From: a virus
DNA length: 64,000 bases
Direction: 5' to 3' (one strand)
IMG/VR virus record: IMGVR_UViG_3300005831_000060
Coordinates: 1-64,000 of that record
The first letter of the stretch is position 1. Each line of letters starts with the position of its first letter. Of the stretch, positions 9,565 to 17,852 are shown in pieces. The translations under genes and the position numbers were made by a program. The notes under the pieces were generated by a model. The model searched no databases. It was not told where the DNA came from and saw only the letters and a program-made list of their open reading frames with translations.

Positions 9565-11883
9565 TTAGATGTTGTTTTTAGGTTCTGCTGACTGACCTGG
9601 ATTACCCTCTTCAGCCGACATATATAATTGTTCTCTTTCCAACTGAGCTATCTGACGTTTAACCTCAATCTGAGCATCATTAAACTCGCGCATATCCTTA
9701 CGTTTCTTCTCTTCCATATCATACTTAGAATTCTGTTCTGATTCTTTGAGTTGAACCTCTTTAGCTTTGAGTTGTCTATCTTCAGAAGATACACTATCAA
9801 GTTGTTGTTTAGCTTTCGAAAGTTCGTTTGTAAGTTGGTCAACTTGTTGTTTAAGTTGCTCGGCTGCTTGAGTAGCCTGTGTAAGTTGGTTATTTTCAGT
9901 CTTCTTGATAAGCCATGCTTTATCAATAATCTGCTTAACTTCTGTAGCAGAGTCAGATAGTATGATATGAATAATTGTGTTTGGATCTAGCATGCCTGCT
10001 ACAATTAAATCCTTAGCTACTTTCTTCATATCTGCAAGTTTACCGGCATCCTTAGATGAGTACGTAACATTGATAGAGTAGTCTGAGAAACAAAGATTCT
10101 CTGGTGCTATATTAAATACATAAGACTCAGCTCCCATAATATAGGCACCTTTCTTACCTTTAGCATAACATATCTTAGCGGTATTCAAAAGAGATGTTAG
10201 CATCCTCTTATGATTAGTTCTAATTAAGTCGAATAGATCCGCATTAATCATAAGAGATTGTTTGATTCCCTGCTTAACATTATCTACGGCATCGCGTTCT
10301 GCAATCTGCCCAAGCATTTGTGGGTTAGTAGCTGCAATTAAATCTGCTTGACGTTCCATGGTTTTTAACATACCATCGATAGCGGTCAGAGCTTGACCAT
10401 TTACTGAATCATCAAATGATCCATAGTGATTAAATAGTTGAGCTCCCGGTTCTGTTGGGTCAATTAATTCGAACCCATTCTTCTTAGCCGCGATAAACTT
10501 CATTAATCGTTCCATGAAGTTACTTCCCAATTGCTTAGGAATACCAGCAATATTTATTCTAGTTCCTGGAACACCTGAGTTAGCGATTAAGTTATCTCTG
10601 TAAAATAAAGTTAAGTCGTATACATCTTGTAGATCTTTCATAGCTCCCACTATAGAGAATGGTTTACCATTTCTATCATTGTATACAATACCACCATATG
10701 TGAATCCACAATCAAATGGTCTAGTTTCTGACCTAGTTATATGAGTACTTTTACCACAGTTTACATATACGCTATTAGCTATCCTAACTCCTTCGTACCT
10801 ATCTGTTCTCCATCCCCACTGTCCTACATCACCTTTATACCCATCTGTAGTTGTCTGATCTTCAATCTCTTCCGCATCAATCCTAACTTTGTTTAAAGCC
10901 ATCCATTCGACATGGTATACTTCAACTACATCAAGATTACTGTAAGACTTCTGTCCATTAACCGGATCATCAGCACCATAGTACCTATCAAGATCCCTAC
11001 CACTTCTAAGAGAGCGAGCCGTCTTAATTCTAGTTCTATCTGAGAATAATACCTTCTGCTGATCGTCATCCATATATTTACCATACTTACGAAGAAGTTC
11101 TTTTCTAGTTAAGTATTCGCGATGCACTATAGCATCACAGGTATCGATATACTGACTATTTGTGTTCTTATTATAGAAAATGTTTTCTGGTTTGATTATC
11201 TCTACGATAGGATCGGCCCCAACTCTGTCGCAATACACTCTATAGTAACTCTCTCCAGTTACCATTAAATCATGAGCAACTTGTTTTAGCTTCTGTGCTA
11301 AGTCCATTGGAGTATCCGACTCAAAGAATTTAAGTAAGTCCTGTCCAGCTATCTCAAAATCAGATAGATAGTTCTGACCAAACTTTTCTTGTAGTTTATT
11401 AGTAGCCTGCGTTAGATCTGTAACAGGCATACCACCATCAGGATTACCTCCGGCAATAGCCATTAGATTAGTTCTAACAAAGTTATCAATGATACTATTT
11501 AATTGTTCTAGATATCTTTTCTTCTTTACCTCGGCCGCTATATCGATTGTTTTATCGTCGATTACTGTTGCTTTGTACGTGAAGTTTTCTTCTACCATAC
11601 TTCCAACAAGTGCGTCAATACGAGGTTTAATTAAGTTAGTAAAGTTTAACTTAGATGGTGTACCAATACCAAAGTTCTCGGTCAGATACTTGAACTCCTC
11701 GGTGTCGCGCATACCATGGTAATAGTTACGATATGTACGAATGTACTTCTTCTCGCGTACTAAGTTGTTAATATAAAAGTCAATATTATTCTTAAGATAT
11801 TCTTCCGACATCTTTTCATTCTCGGTGTAATGAATATCTTCCAAGTACCCGTCACTATTGTACGGAGCCGTTTGTGTTGACAT
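9565..11883 (-). CDS. Portal protein (772 aa)
   Basis: Large protein with the overall plan of a dodecameric portal: an N-terminal helical and clip-like region (residues 20-180, including PRIDALVGSMVEENF), a central stem/wing section with DLYDL-type helices (residues 400-560, including TERQADLIAATNPQ), and a long charged C-terminal coiled coil (about residues 670-750, rich in Gln, Lys and Glu) like a barrel extension. It lies between the GroES-like gene and connector-type genes, and the terminase is in the same leftward block. It would form the DNA entry channel of the head. Assignment rests on size, architecture and neighbourhood. Confidence 0.75.
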   Translation of the reverse strand: MSTQTAPYNSDGYLEDIHYTENEKMSEEYLKNNIDFYINNLVREKKYIRTYRNYYHGMRDTEEFKYLTENFGIGTPSKLNFTNLIKPRIDALVGSMVEENFTYKATVIDDKTIDIAAEVKKKRYLEQLNSIIDNFVRTNLMAIAGGNPDGGMPVTDLTQATNKLQEKFGQNYLSDFEIAGQDLLKFFESDTPMDLAQKLKQVAHDLMVTGESYYRVYCDRVGADPIVEIIKPENIFYNKNTNSQYIDTCDAIVHREYLTRKELLRKYGKYMDDDQQKVLFSDRTRIKTARSLRSGRDLDRYYGADDPVNGQKSYSNLDVVEVYHVEWMALNKVRIDAEEIEDQTTTDGYKGDVGQWGWRTDRYEGVRIANSVYVNCGKSTHITRSETRPFDCGFTYGGIVYNDRNGKPFSIVGAMKDLQDVYDLTLFYRDNLIANSGVPGTRINIAGIPKQLGSNFMERLMKFIAAKKNGFELIDPTEPGAQLFNHYGSFDDSVNGQALTAIDGMLKTMERQADLIAATNPQMLGQIAERDAVDNVKQGIKQSLMINADLFDLIRTNHKRMLTSLLNTAKICYAKGKKGAYIMGAESYVFNIAPENLCFSDYSINVTYSSKDAGKLADMKKVAKDLIVAGMLDPNTIIHIILSDSATEVKQIIDKAWLIKKTENNQLTQATQAAEQLKQQVDQLTNELSKAKQQLDSVSSEDRQLKAKEVQLKESEQNSKYDMEEKKRKDMREFNDAQIEVKRQIAQLEREQLYMSAEEGNPGQSAEPKNNI

Positions 11884-11956
11884 AGTTAGCAGTATTGTTT
11901 TATTACTTATGTTTTAATACCAAAAAAGGGACTTAATCTCTTAAGCCCCTTATAGT

Positions 11957-12571
11957 TTATCCAGCGATGAATAATATGTCGTCCTCTCGAATGAGCTTTA
12001 ACTCAGAGTCTCCAGTGAATCGTCTGCGTTTAGCAATCACACCACACCAGGGTTCATATGCTACTAATTGTCCAACTTGATATCCAAGTTTTGTAGCCTG
12101 ACCAGTTTGTAATATTATGGCGTAATCAAGGTCTGTTAATCGTGGGTCTCGCGACTCTTCTTTACTAAGAACCAATCCATCTTCCGATTCATCAATCATT
12201 TTAACAGTAACTAATAGTCTGTCAGATGTAGGTTTAAGAGTTGCTTCAGATATATTTGCTGAATCTGAAACAATTGCTGTAATGTCATACCCGGGAATAA
12301 CCTTTAGTGATTTGTCATTGTCAGTTGCTATATGGTGTCCAGAGAATTGAGAGAACATCGCTATATCTCCAACCTGTAGTCCGGGACAATTGATATCCAA
12401 GGTAGCACTGGGCCCTAGTTTTTCTACCTCTCCTAAGTACATTACAATATTCTCAGGTACACTATCTTTCTGTCCTAGATACACACCGTCTTTCTCGGTA
12501 GTAACTTTCTGTACATTAACAAGCACTAAATCCTTTTGAGGTTCAATCTTTGTTGTGTCTTTGATTTTCAT
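11957..12571 (-). CDS. Tandem GroES-like co-chaperonin (204 aa)
   Basis: Two successive chaperonin-10-like halves can be read. Residues 8-100 contain PQKDLVLVNVQKV...DGVYL and a mobile-loop-length segment. Residues 108-204 start LKPTSDRLLVTVKMIDES, closely matching the GroES opening (RPLHDRVIVKR), followed by GLVL and a C-terminal strand EDDILFI. GroES is about 97 residues, so this is a fused double copy. Phage co-chaperonins such as T4 gp31 adapt host GroEL to fold the capsid protein. Its place just upstream of the portal fits that role. Confidence 0.8.
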   Translation of the reverse strand: MKIKDTTKIEPQKDLVLVNVQKVTTEKDGVYLGQKDSVPENIVMYLGEVEKLGPSATLDINCPGLQVGDIAMFSQFSGHHIATDNDKSLKVIPGYDITAIVSDSANISEATLKPTSDRLLVTVKMIDESEDGLVLSKEESRDPRLTDLDYAIILQTGQATKLGYQVGQLVAYEPWCGVIAKRRRFTGDSELKLIREDDILFIAG

Positions 12572-12595
12572 CTTCTTATTTTCATTTTGGTTTAG

Positions 12596-12667
12596 TAGCG
12601 AGGGTCGGAATCGAACCGACGTAATCCAGGGTTATGAGCCCGGTGGGTGACCAGCAACCTCCTCACG
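12596..12667 (-). tRNA. tRNA-Met(CAT)
   Basis: Minus-strand cloverleaf with anticodon loop CTCATAA, T-loop TTCGATT and a mostly paired acceptor stem (6 of 7). The anticodon stem has one mismatch. CCA is not encoded. CAT could also mark an Ile tRNA with modified C34. Confidence 0.85.
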
Positions 12668-12682
12668 ATGTAGTATTTTCTG

Positions 12683-12755
12683 TATTCCGGATAGGACTCG
12701 AACCTACACTCGACAGATTAGAAATCTGTTGCTTTATCCATTAAGCTACCAGAAT
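12683..12755 (-). tRNA. tRNA-Arg(TCT)
   Basis: Minus-strand cloverleaf: acceptor ATTCTGG/CCGGAAT fully paired with one wobble, anticodon stem ACAGA/TCTGT around loop TTTCTAA, T-loop TTCGAGT. CCA not encoded. Confidence 0.93.
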
Positions 12756-12788
12756 ATCTGTAAGTATTATAGTTATTATTATTGTAAA

Positions 12789-13016
12789 CTATGACGTATA
12801 AGTAGCATCATTTAGACACCAACGACAACTATTAACTTCTCCCAGTTTGAGTAATTTCATATATCTTTCTTTAGATACAAGTTTTCTATTCTTATTACTC
12901 ATCCATCTGGTTCCGCAATTATCTTTCTTGGAGTGTAAATCATGCACCTCATTAGTGTGAGTATTCAATAGGTAATGGTAACCCAGAAATTTCTTGATAT
13001 AGTAAATTATATTCAT
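12789..13016 (-). CDS. Small cysteine-containing protein (75 aa)
   Basis: I used the ATG at 13016 (MNIIYYIKKFLGYHYL...), which avoids overlapping the HNH gene that ends at 13021. The protein has a hydrophobic N-terminus, then a NEVHDLHSKKDNCG segment and a C-terminal NSCRWCL pair, so His and Cys residues could bind zinc. No family recognised. It follows the HNH endonuclease gene by four bases and lies inside the tRNA block. Confidence 0.6.
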   Translation of the reverse strand: MNIIYYIKKFLGYHYLLNTHTNEVHDLHSKKDNCGTRWMSNKNRKLVSKERYMKLLKLGEVNSCRWCLNDATYTS

Positions 13017-13020
13017 AGTG

Positions 13021-13566
13021 TTAATTTTTATAATATTTACTTCTGTATGTTCTTGCACTATTCTTATTCTTTGATTTATATGTATCTAACTGAGAATCAC
13101 AATTAGGGCATATACATCTAAAGTTTTCTCTGGTATTATTAGCAGCATTACCATCTATATGATCCAGTACAAATATTAGTGGTTTGTCATTCCAGTACGA
13201 ATCTATTCCGCATATAGCACATTTATTACCCTGCTCTTCTAGTATGAATCTCTTTATAACAGATACATTAAAATTACCCCGCTGATTCTCTTCTGGTGAT
13301 TCTATAAACTTATCATATATCATTTTGGATAAATGTTTCTTGGAACAATCAACACCACAATATACATTATTCTTTGTGTGCGATATATTATTTCCACAAT
13401 ATCTGCATAGTCTTGTCTTCTTTTGTCTTGATAAATCAATTCCTCTTCTTTTTGCAGCTTTTCGTATTGACGAAGCATTTACCTCAAACATAATACCAAC
13501 ATCTTTACATGAGTTACCCTTGGTAACTAGCAAATCATATAAAATTTCTTTTGTGTATGTATTCAT
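13021..13566 (-). CDS. HNH homing endonuclease (181 aa), free-standing
   Basis: N-terminal helix-turn-helix (about residues 5-45: SCKDVGIMFEVNASSIRKAAKRRG), then a CRYCG / YCGVDC zinc-ribbon pair, then the HNH core at residues 125-165 (CAICG, LDHIDGNAANNTRENFRCICPNC). The HNH fold cuts DNA through a metal-bound His. It lies between tRNA genes in the same orientation and no group I core was seen around it, so it looks like an intergenic homing gene. Confidence 0.85.
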   Translation of the reverse strand: MNTYTKEILYDLLVTKGNSCKDVGIMFEVNASSIRKAAKRRGIDLSRQKKTRLCRYCGNNISHTKNNVYCGVDCSKKHLSKMIYDKFIESPEENQRGNFNVSVIKRFILEEQGNKCAICGIDSYWNDKPLIFVLDHIDGNAANNTRENFRCICPNCDSQLDTYKSKNKNSARTYRSKYYKN

Positions 13567-13580
13567 ATCATATTAATATG

Positions 13581-13665
13581 AGCCCCTAGTAGGATTCGAA
13601 CCTACGTGTCTTAGTTCAGATCCAGATTACAAATCTGGTGCAATCGACCACTATGCGATAAAGGC
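13581..13665 (-). tRNA. tRNA-Thr(TGT)
   Basis: Acceptor GCCTTTA/TAGGGGC pairs along its length, anticodon stem CCAGA/TCTGG with loop TTTGTAA, T-arm GTAGG/CCTAC around TTCGAAT. The variable region is about 15 nt, long for a Thr tRNA. Confidence 0.9.
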
Positions 13666-13674
13666 GATTTAATC

Positions 13675-13724
13675 CGGCCGTAGATAGAGTGTTAAACACC
13701 GTCGATGTTTCGACGCTACGACCG
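13675..13724. ncRNA. 50-nt three-way-junction RNA element between tRNA genes
   Basis: On the plus strand CGG+CGTAG (13675-13683) pairs with CTACG+CCG (13716-13724), leaving one C/A mismatch. Inside are two perfect 5-bp hairpins, 13689-13699 (GTGTT/AACAC) and 13701-13714 (GTCGA/TCGAC). It is too small for a tRNA and has no anticodon-like loop. Orientation is unknown; the neighbours are transcribed leftward. Confidence 0.5.
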
Positions 13725-13729
13725 AATAG

Positions 13730-13802
13730 TCTAAGTAGAAGGGCTCGAACCTTCGATCTCGTGGTCCCAAACCACGCGGATTACCAACTTTCCCACACCT
13801 AG
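13730..13802 (-). tRNA. tRNA-Pro(TGG)
   Basis: Acceptor CTAGGTG/TACTTAG fully paired with wobbles, anticodon stem CGTGG/CCACG with loop TTTGGGA, T-arm GAAGG/CCTTC around TTCGAGC. Confidence 0.92.
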
Positions 13803-13810
13803 ATGACTCA

Positions 13811-13866
13811 CTGCAGGCCATGCCTTTTCACGGGTGCTACGATTATCAGTCGTTGATCACCTGCAG
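13811..13866 (-). ncRNA. D-armless tRNA-like element (56 nt)
   Basis: A perfect 7-bp closing stem CTGCAGG/CCTGCAG flanks, in tRNA order, a 6-nt linker in place of a D-arm, a hairpin ACGA-CTGATAA-TCGT whose 7-nt loop reads as anticodon GAT, and a hairpin CCGTG/CATGG with loop AAAAGG where the T-arm would be. The T-loop lacks the TTCRA pattern. It sits four bases from tRNA-Ser. It may be a degenerate tRNA-Ile, a minimal tRNA or an unrelated RNA. Confidence 0.5.
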
Positions 13867-13870
13867 GAAG

Positions 13871-13957
13871 CGGAAGATAGAGGACACGATCCCCAGGCAC
13901 GAATGCCCCACTTGTTTTCAAGACAAGGACCCAGGCCGACCCCAGATATTATCTTCC
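13871..13957 (-). tRNA. tRNA-Ser(TGA)
   Basis: Perfect acceptor GGAAGAT/ATCTTCC, anticodon stem CTTGT/ACAAG around CTTGAAA, and a class II variable arm closed by GGCA-TTCG-TGCC. The T-loop (ATCGTGT) departs from TTCRA and its stem has a mismatch, so function is likely but not certain. Confidence 0.82.
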
Positions 13958-13963
13958 AAATTG

Positions 13964-14036
13964 TTGTTCCATCAAGGCTCAAACTTGAAATCTTCTGGAC
14001 CAAAACCAGACGTGTTATCAATTACACTACAGAACA
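13964..14036 (-). tRNA. tRNA-Gln(TTG)
   Basis: Acceptor TGTTCTG/TGGAACA pairs fully with two wobbles, anticodon stem TCTGG/CCAGA with loop TTTTGGT, T-arm TCAAG/CTTGA around TTTGAGC. Confidence 0.88.
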
Positions 14037-14090
14037 ATATACGCGTACTATTGATTAATACGCTTGTCATAAATTTATGACGTAATATTT

Positions 14091-14351
14091 CTACGTCCTG
14101 CTAACCAAATAGGTTCCAGGTAAGTACCTGTGCCAGGCATACCCGGCAGTTTCATTACCAAATACCCAAAATATATCTGCACTATGATCGAGTACAAATG
14201 CTATACCCTGTTGTTCTAACTGGTTAACAAAGTGCTTATCCAATGGGTAATTCTTACTATCCTCATCGATAGCCAATAGAACAACATTAATATTTTCATT
14301 CATCAAATCTTCTGGTGTTAACCTGATTGATGAGTAACCATGAATTTCCAT
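14091..14351 (-). CDS. Hypothetical protein (86 aa)
   Basis: Small acidic protein (MEIHGYSSIRLTPEDL...), apparently a single alpha/beta domain with NINVVLLAIDEDSKNY and GIAFVLDHSADIFWVFG strands. No family recognised. It lies alone between tRNA genes in the leftward block, preceded by a 28-codon frame. Confidence 0.55.
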   Translation of the reverse strand: MEIHGYSSIRLTPEDLMNENINVVLLAIDEDSKNYPLDKHFVNQLEQQGIAFVLDHSADIFWVFGNETAGYAWHRYLPGTYLVSRT

Positions 14352-14359
14352 ATCTATTA

Positions 14360-14446
14360 CTAATTAAAATCTTCTTCTCCTTCTGTGGGAGCATACACGA
14401 TGTAATCTACTTCCTCATGTACTTCTTCGTCAACTAATGTAACCAT
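14360..14446 (-). CDS. Very small acidic protein (28 aa)
   Basis: ATG at 14446 to TAG at 14360 encodes MVTLVDEEVHEEV...EGEEDFN, with about ten acidic residues. It fills the gap between tRNA-Phe and the 86-aa gene with the same orientation and codon style. It could be a DNA-mimic-type or regulatory peptide, but size makes even its reality uncertain. Confidence 0.4.
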   Translation of the reverse strand: MVTLVDEEVHEEVDYIVYAPTEGEEDFN

Positions 14447-14466
14447 GATGATCGGTTTAAAATTTG

Positions 14467-14539
14467 TGGAGAGAGGTGGATTCGAACCATCGACACCCAG
14501 ATCTTCAATCTGGTGCTCTACCAACTGAGCTACCCCTCC
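14467..14539 (-). tRNA. tRNA-Phe(GAA)
   Basis: Acceptor GGAGGGG/TCTCTCC, canonical D-arm GCTC/GAGC, anticodon stem CCAGA/TCTGG with loop TTGAAGA, T-loop TTCGAAT with one T-stem mismatch. Confidence 0.93.
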
Positions 14540-14544
14540 GGGTG

Positions 14545-14618
14545 GGTGTTGTATCGGCTACGACCCGATGATCTCCTGAACCACAATCAGGTGCTTTGCC
14601 CAACTAAGCTAACAACAC
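14545..14618 (-). tRNA. tRNA-His(GTG), leftward copy
   Basis: Acceptor GTGTTGT/ACAACAC with the His-type C discriminator, anticodon stem CCTGA/TCAGG with loop TTGTGGT. The T-arm ATCGG/CCGAT has the unusual loop GTCGTAG. A second His(GTG) gene is at 40691. Confidence 0.85.
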
Positions 14619-14620
14619 AG

Positions 14621-14694
14621 TGGAGCTGATGAGAATCGAACTCACCTCACAAACTTTGCAAAAGTTCATCGCCAGCCTTGGTACATGCGGCCCC
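14621..14694 (-). tRNA. tRNA-Ala(TGC)
   Basis: Anticodon stem GAACT/AGTTT around TTTGCAA and T-arm GTGAG/CTCAT around TTCGATT are normal, acceptor GGGGCCG/CAGCTCC pairs at 6 of 7. The D-arm region is atypical and lacks the GCTC/GAGC pattern. Its 5' end abuts the stop of the HNH gene. Confidence 0.75.
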
Positions 14695-14697
14695 TTA

Positions 14698-15213
14698 TTA
14701 TAATGATATTAATCCTTGTTCTAACATAGCATGATGATTTGGGCATAACCAAACTAAGTTACTAGTGTCATTTATTTCTTCTACTAATGTATCATGATCA
14801 AATTGTAGTATACTTTTAATATGATGTACTTGTAATATAGAATCATAGGTATGGTCTTTGCAGTAACTACACACTCGTTCAATACCAGAGTCAGCCATTA
14901 CTTTTCTAGAGTGATATCTAATCTGCTGACACTTAGAAGATAGATATGTTTTGTCTTTGGTATAGAATCCTAAACTTTTATTTGCTGTGGATACTGAATC
15001 TCTATAACAGTCAACACATAAGTCTGAACTTCTACTTACCTTCTCACCACAGTTTATACACAAGTGTATTACCTTCGGCATTTCCCTTCTTTTATTATTA
15101 AAAGAAGCCGCACAACTCCTAGAACAAAACTTCTTACGTTTAAGTTCGTATGGTGGAATACCTTCTTTTATTGTAAGTACATTATTGCAATGTAAGCATC
15201 TCTTTTCTTCCAT
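14698..15213 (-). CDS. HNH endonuclease (171 aa) inserted in the tRNA block
   Basis: Zinc-ribbon pairs at residues 6-35 (CLHCN, FCSRSC) and 51-70 (CINCG, CVDC), then an HNH domain at residues 115-165 (CSYC, LQVHHIKSI, NLVWLCPNHHAMLEQG). It starts 12 bases after a truncated tRNA 5' fragment and ends three bases before tRNA-Ala, so it appears to have landed in or next to a tRNA gene. Free-standing homing endonuclease is the best call. Confidence 0.85.
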   Translation of the reverse strand: MEEKRCLHCNNVLTIKEGIPPYELKRKKFCSRSCAASFNNKRREMPKVIHLCINCGEKVSRSSDLCVDCYRDSVSTANKSLGFYTKDKTYLSSKCQQIRYHSRKVMADSGIERVCSYCKDHTYDSILQVHHIKSILQFDHDTLVEEINDTSNLVWLCPNHHAMLEQGLISL

Positions 15214-15240
15214 ATTTTAACCAACTGAGCCAACGTCCTA
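15214..15240 (-). pseudogene. tRNA 5' fragment cut off by the HNH gene
   Basis: Read leftward this is an acceptor-like AGGACGTT followed by a canonical D-arm beginning GGCTCAGTTGGTT, after which the sequence passes straight into the HNH start codon. No matching 3' half was found beside it. Confidence 0.55.
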
Positions 15241-15352
15241 TTTAAGATAAGTATACGCAGATATCATAACATACTTCTAGAAGTGCACAATCTGTACACA
15301 AAGTAAGTACAGGTTCATTATTTATATCTTTATTCATCCAACTATGTATAAT

Positions 15353-15484
15353 GGATAAGTATCAGTACCGGCTTTAGATCTTACCTACGCACAGTGAGGT
15401 ATCCGGATTTCTTACTCGCATTGCCTAATCATTGAGCGCTTATACATTTCGGCTGCCGTGCGTGTCATTATTCAAATACTTACC
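15353..15484. ncRNA. Structured non-coding element upstream of the tRNA block
   Basis: GGATAAGTAT (15353-15362) pairs with ATACTTACC (15476-15484) with one bulge. Inside, ACGCAC/GTGCGT and TACC/GGTA pairs can form. It lies between the HNH gene and tRNA-Tyr, where no open frame is evident. It may be another tRNA-like RNA or a processing signal. Confidence 0.35.
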
Positions 15485-15496
15485 CATTATATCATG

Positions 15497-15577
15497 TGGA
15501 GCGGGACGGATTTGAACCGCCATAGCCGAAGCGAGGGTTTTACAGACCCATGATTTCACCCACTTACCATCCTCTCC
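15497..15577 (-). tRNA. tRNA-Tyr(GTA)
   Basis: Anticodon stem TGGGT/ACCCT around CTGTAAA, a class II variable arm (CGCTTCGGC region), T-arm GGCGG/CCGTC around TTCAAAT, acceptor GGAGAGG/CCGCTCC with one mismatch. Confidence 0.9.
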
Positions 15578-15617
15578 ATTGGTCTAACAAGACTATTATA
15601 GGAAATTTTTCTGAGTA

Positions 15618-17828
15618 TTACTCGTCTTTATTTAATATATTGTAGTCGTCATCAAATCTAGGTTTACCTGAAGCATCTACCCAACGTACAGGACTAGAAC
15701 CTATACCGGAAGTTTCAGTAAATATAGAACCTGTACCACTTGGAAGTTCTCCAAAGTGTCTATAGCCGTACTCGTCTACATGCCAACCAAACATATTAAA
15801 CCCAGCAGTTTCATTACCAGCTTCTTTAGATGGTTCGCCAAGCATGTCTTCATCTGCTAATTCACATAGACCCATGGCGATCACCAAGTCAAACTTAGTT
15901 CTATCCTCTCTCTGGTAATCTCTTAACTGCTCAAGTAGATCTATGAACAATATGTTCTGGTAATAATCCTCGATGTACTCCTTTACTTTTCCGTCCTGGT
16001 GATCTATAACTGCAGGAGTAGCTGTGGTACCTATTAGATTTGTTCTCTTAACACCAAATAAAACATCTGTACCATCTCCGGCCGAAGCTGTAGCTATCAT
16101 AGGACGTTTCATTAATCTGTGATATTGCTTACAATCTCTAAAGTAACCAACTATACCAATCTTTGTGTACTCGATATTTACCTCTGCATCATAATACATA
16201 GCTAGTTTTAGAGCATTCTCATAATCCCAACGAACGTCGAGACTCCTGCCTATGTACTTGGCTACATATAAGTTAGATGTTTGTTTAAAGTATTGGCCGT
16301 CAACAATTCTCTTCTTAACCAACATAGCCAGAGAAGATCTATTCTTTGTAGAAGTTGAATCAAGTTGTCCTTGATCAATCCCATCTAGTCCTGCAACATA
16401 AAGACCCTTATAAGTCATATCACCATTTGGCCCTCTATACGGGTGTTCGATTATCTCTATATCACCCTCTGTGTTTGGAGACCACTTAACTCCTTTAATA
16501 GTTCCATTAGGAGTCTTGATCCATTCCAGATACCCGCGTTCTGGTTTCTTAATATCAGGTTCGAAATTGATTCTTCCCCACTGCTCGGCTATCTTCCTCT
16601 GGTTGAAGTTGTTAGTACCCATCTTACGAAATACCTCTTCAATAGTGTAAGGGTACTCCTGAGTTACTTTTGAATGGATTTCCATATCATCGCGAGTACG
16701 CTCGCGCTCTTCATCCAGATATGCTTTCGATGCTTCAACATTATTCACACCAGTTTCTTCCCATCCTTGACCCCCTAACAAATAATGAGCCGGTAAAAAG
16801 AAACCATGTTCTTTACCGAAGTCTGTTAACGGTAGGATGTGATACGACTTAGGTTTAGTAAACACATCCTTCGCTTGATCCGACTTAACTGATCCACCGG
16901 TACCAATCATAAACACACGACACTTCTGGATTGATCCTACGCGCCATGATCCGATAGATGCACCGATACAAGATTTTAAATCACCTACGCCGCTACTCCA
17001 GTCACCGATTTCCTCAAGCAACTGAATATCCGGACGAGATCCCCTGGTTACCCCGGGATTGTCACCATATACAATACGTTGTACACGCGAACGTGGTCCT
17101 TCTTTATATTTAACACCATCTCTAACTACCTCTTGTCCAGACTCTATCATACCTTTGGTATCCTGTAACCTAGCTAATGCTAATGTTGGATGTACCTCAG
17201 CTATGGAGTCAAGCATAAGTCTTAGTTTGTTAAAGGCCTCTTCCGCATGTGTTGCATTGGATGCCGATACAATACCGTGACTCTTAGGTTTAAGATGATA
17301 AGTCTTTGCTATTACAGATAAGATCGAGTAAGTTTTACCACTACCACGACCTGACATCCATGTGAACGCCTGGTTATTGTAATGGGCTTCTTCCATCAAC
17401 TTAAATATGTAATCATGCATATAAGAGAAATAGGGGAACTGCACATCAAATTCATTGGTGATTTTACCTCTCTTGTTCTTCTTTGCTACAAGGAACGGAG
17501 TGAAGTTCAATAACCAATAATGATCGCCGGTTACCCTATACCCTTTCCATTCAAAACCGTACACTGCGCGCTTTAGTTGTTCCTCATACCACTCTATATT
17601 CTCTAACGAATCTAATGGTACTGGTGGCGGCATTCTGCCCTCGAAAAACTTCTCGGGCAGTTTACTACCGTACATATAAGCGTCAATCCCCAGCTCTGAT
17701 GGCTTTAGACCACTGTAACCTGTCTTCTTACGCAACCACTCTTTCTCTTGTCTCCAAGCATCGGCCTGCGCACATAGTTCTCGGTCAGGGGTCCATATTT
17801 GTGAGATATTATCTACATTTTCTTTCAT
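15618..17828 (-). CDS. terL: Terminase large subunit (736 aa)
   Basis: ATP-driven DNA-packaging motor. Walker A GRGSGKT is at residues 160-166 and the Walker B/catalytic Glu segment is around 267-273 (DIQLLEEIGD). The C-terminal half (about 470-690) holds the RNase H-like nuclease region, beginning YVAGLDGIDQGQ and continuing with DVRWDYENALKLAMYYDAEVNIEYT. An N-terminal 130-residue extension precedes the ATPase domain. It follows two paralogous helical genes and a small zinc-ribbon gene, one of which may supply the small-subunit role. The tRNA block separates it from the portal. Confidence 0.93.
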   Translation of the reverse strand: MKENVDNISQIWTPDRELCAQADAWRQEKEWLRKKTGYSGLKPSELGIDAYMYGSKLPEKFFEGRMPPPVPLDSLENIEWYEEQLKRAVYGFEWKGYRVTGDHYWLLNFTPFLVAKKNKRGKITNEFDVQFPYFSYMHDYIFKLMEEAHYNNQAFTWMSGRGSGKTYSILSVIAKTYHLKPKSHGIVSASNATHAEEAFNKLRLMLDSIAEVHPTLALARLQDTKGMIESGQEVVRDGVKYKEGPRSRVQRIVYGDNPGVTRGSRPDIQLLEEIGDWSSGVGDLKSCIGASIGSWRVGSIQKCRVFMIGTGGSVKSDQAKDVFTKPKSYHILPLTDFGKEHGFFLPAHYLLGGQGWEETGVNNVEASKAYLDEERERTRDDMEIHSKVTQEYPYTIEEVFRKMGTNNFNQRKIAEQWGRINFEPDIKKPERGYLEWIKTPNGTIKGVKWSPNTEGDIEIIEHPYRGPNGDMTYKGLYVAGLDGIDQGQLDSTSTKNRSSLAMLVKKRIVDGQYFKQTSNLYVAKYIGRSLDVRWDYENALKLAMYYDAEVNIEYTKIGIVGYFRDCKQYHRLMKRPMIATASAGDGTDVLFGVKRTNLIGTTATPAVIDHQDGKVKEYIEDYYQNILFIDLLEQLRDYQREDRTKFDLVIAMGLCELADEDMLGEPSKEAGNETAGFNMFGWHVDEYGYRHFGELPSGTGSIFTETSGIGSSPVRWVDASGKPRFDDDYNILNKDE

Positions 17829-17852
17829 ATCAACATATTGAATTACAACACT

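Noticed and set aside
13675-13724. Hammerhead-type ribozyme
   Set aside because: The three-way junction lacks the CTGATGA and GAAA core sequences.
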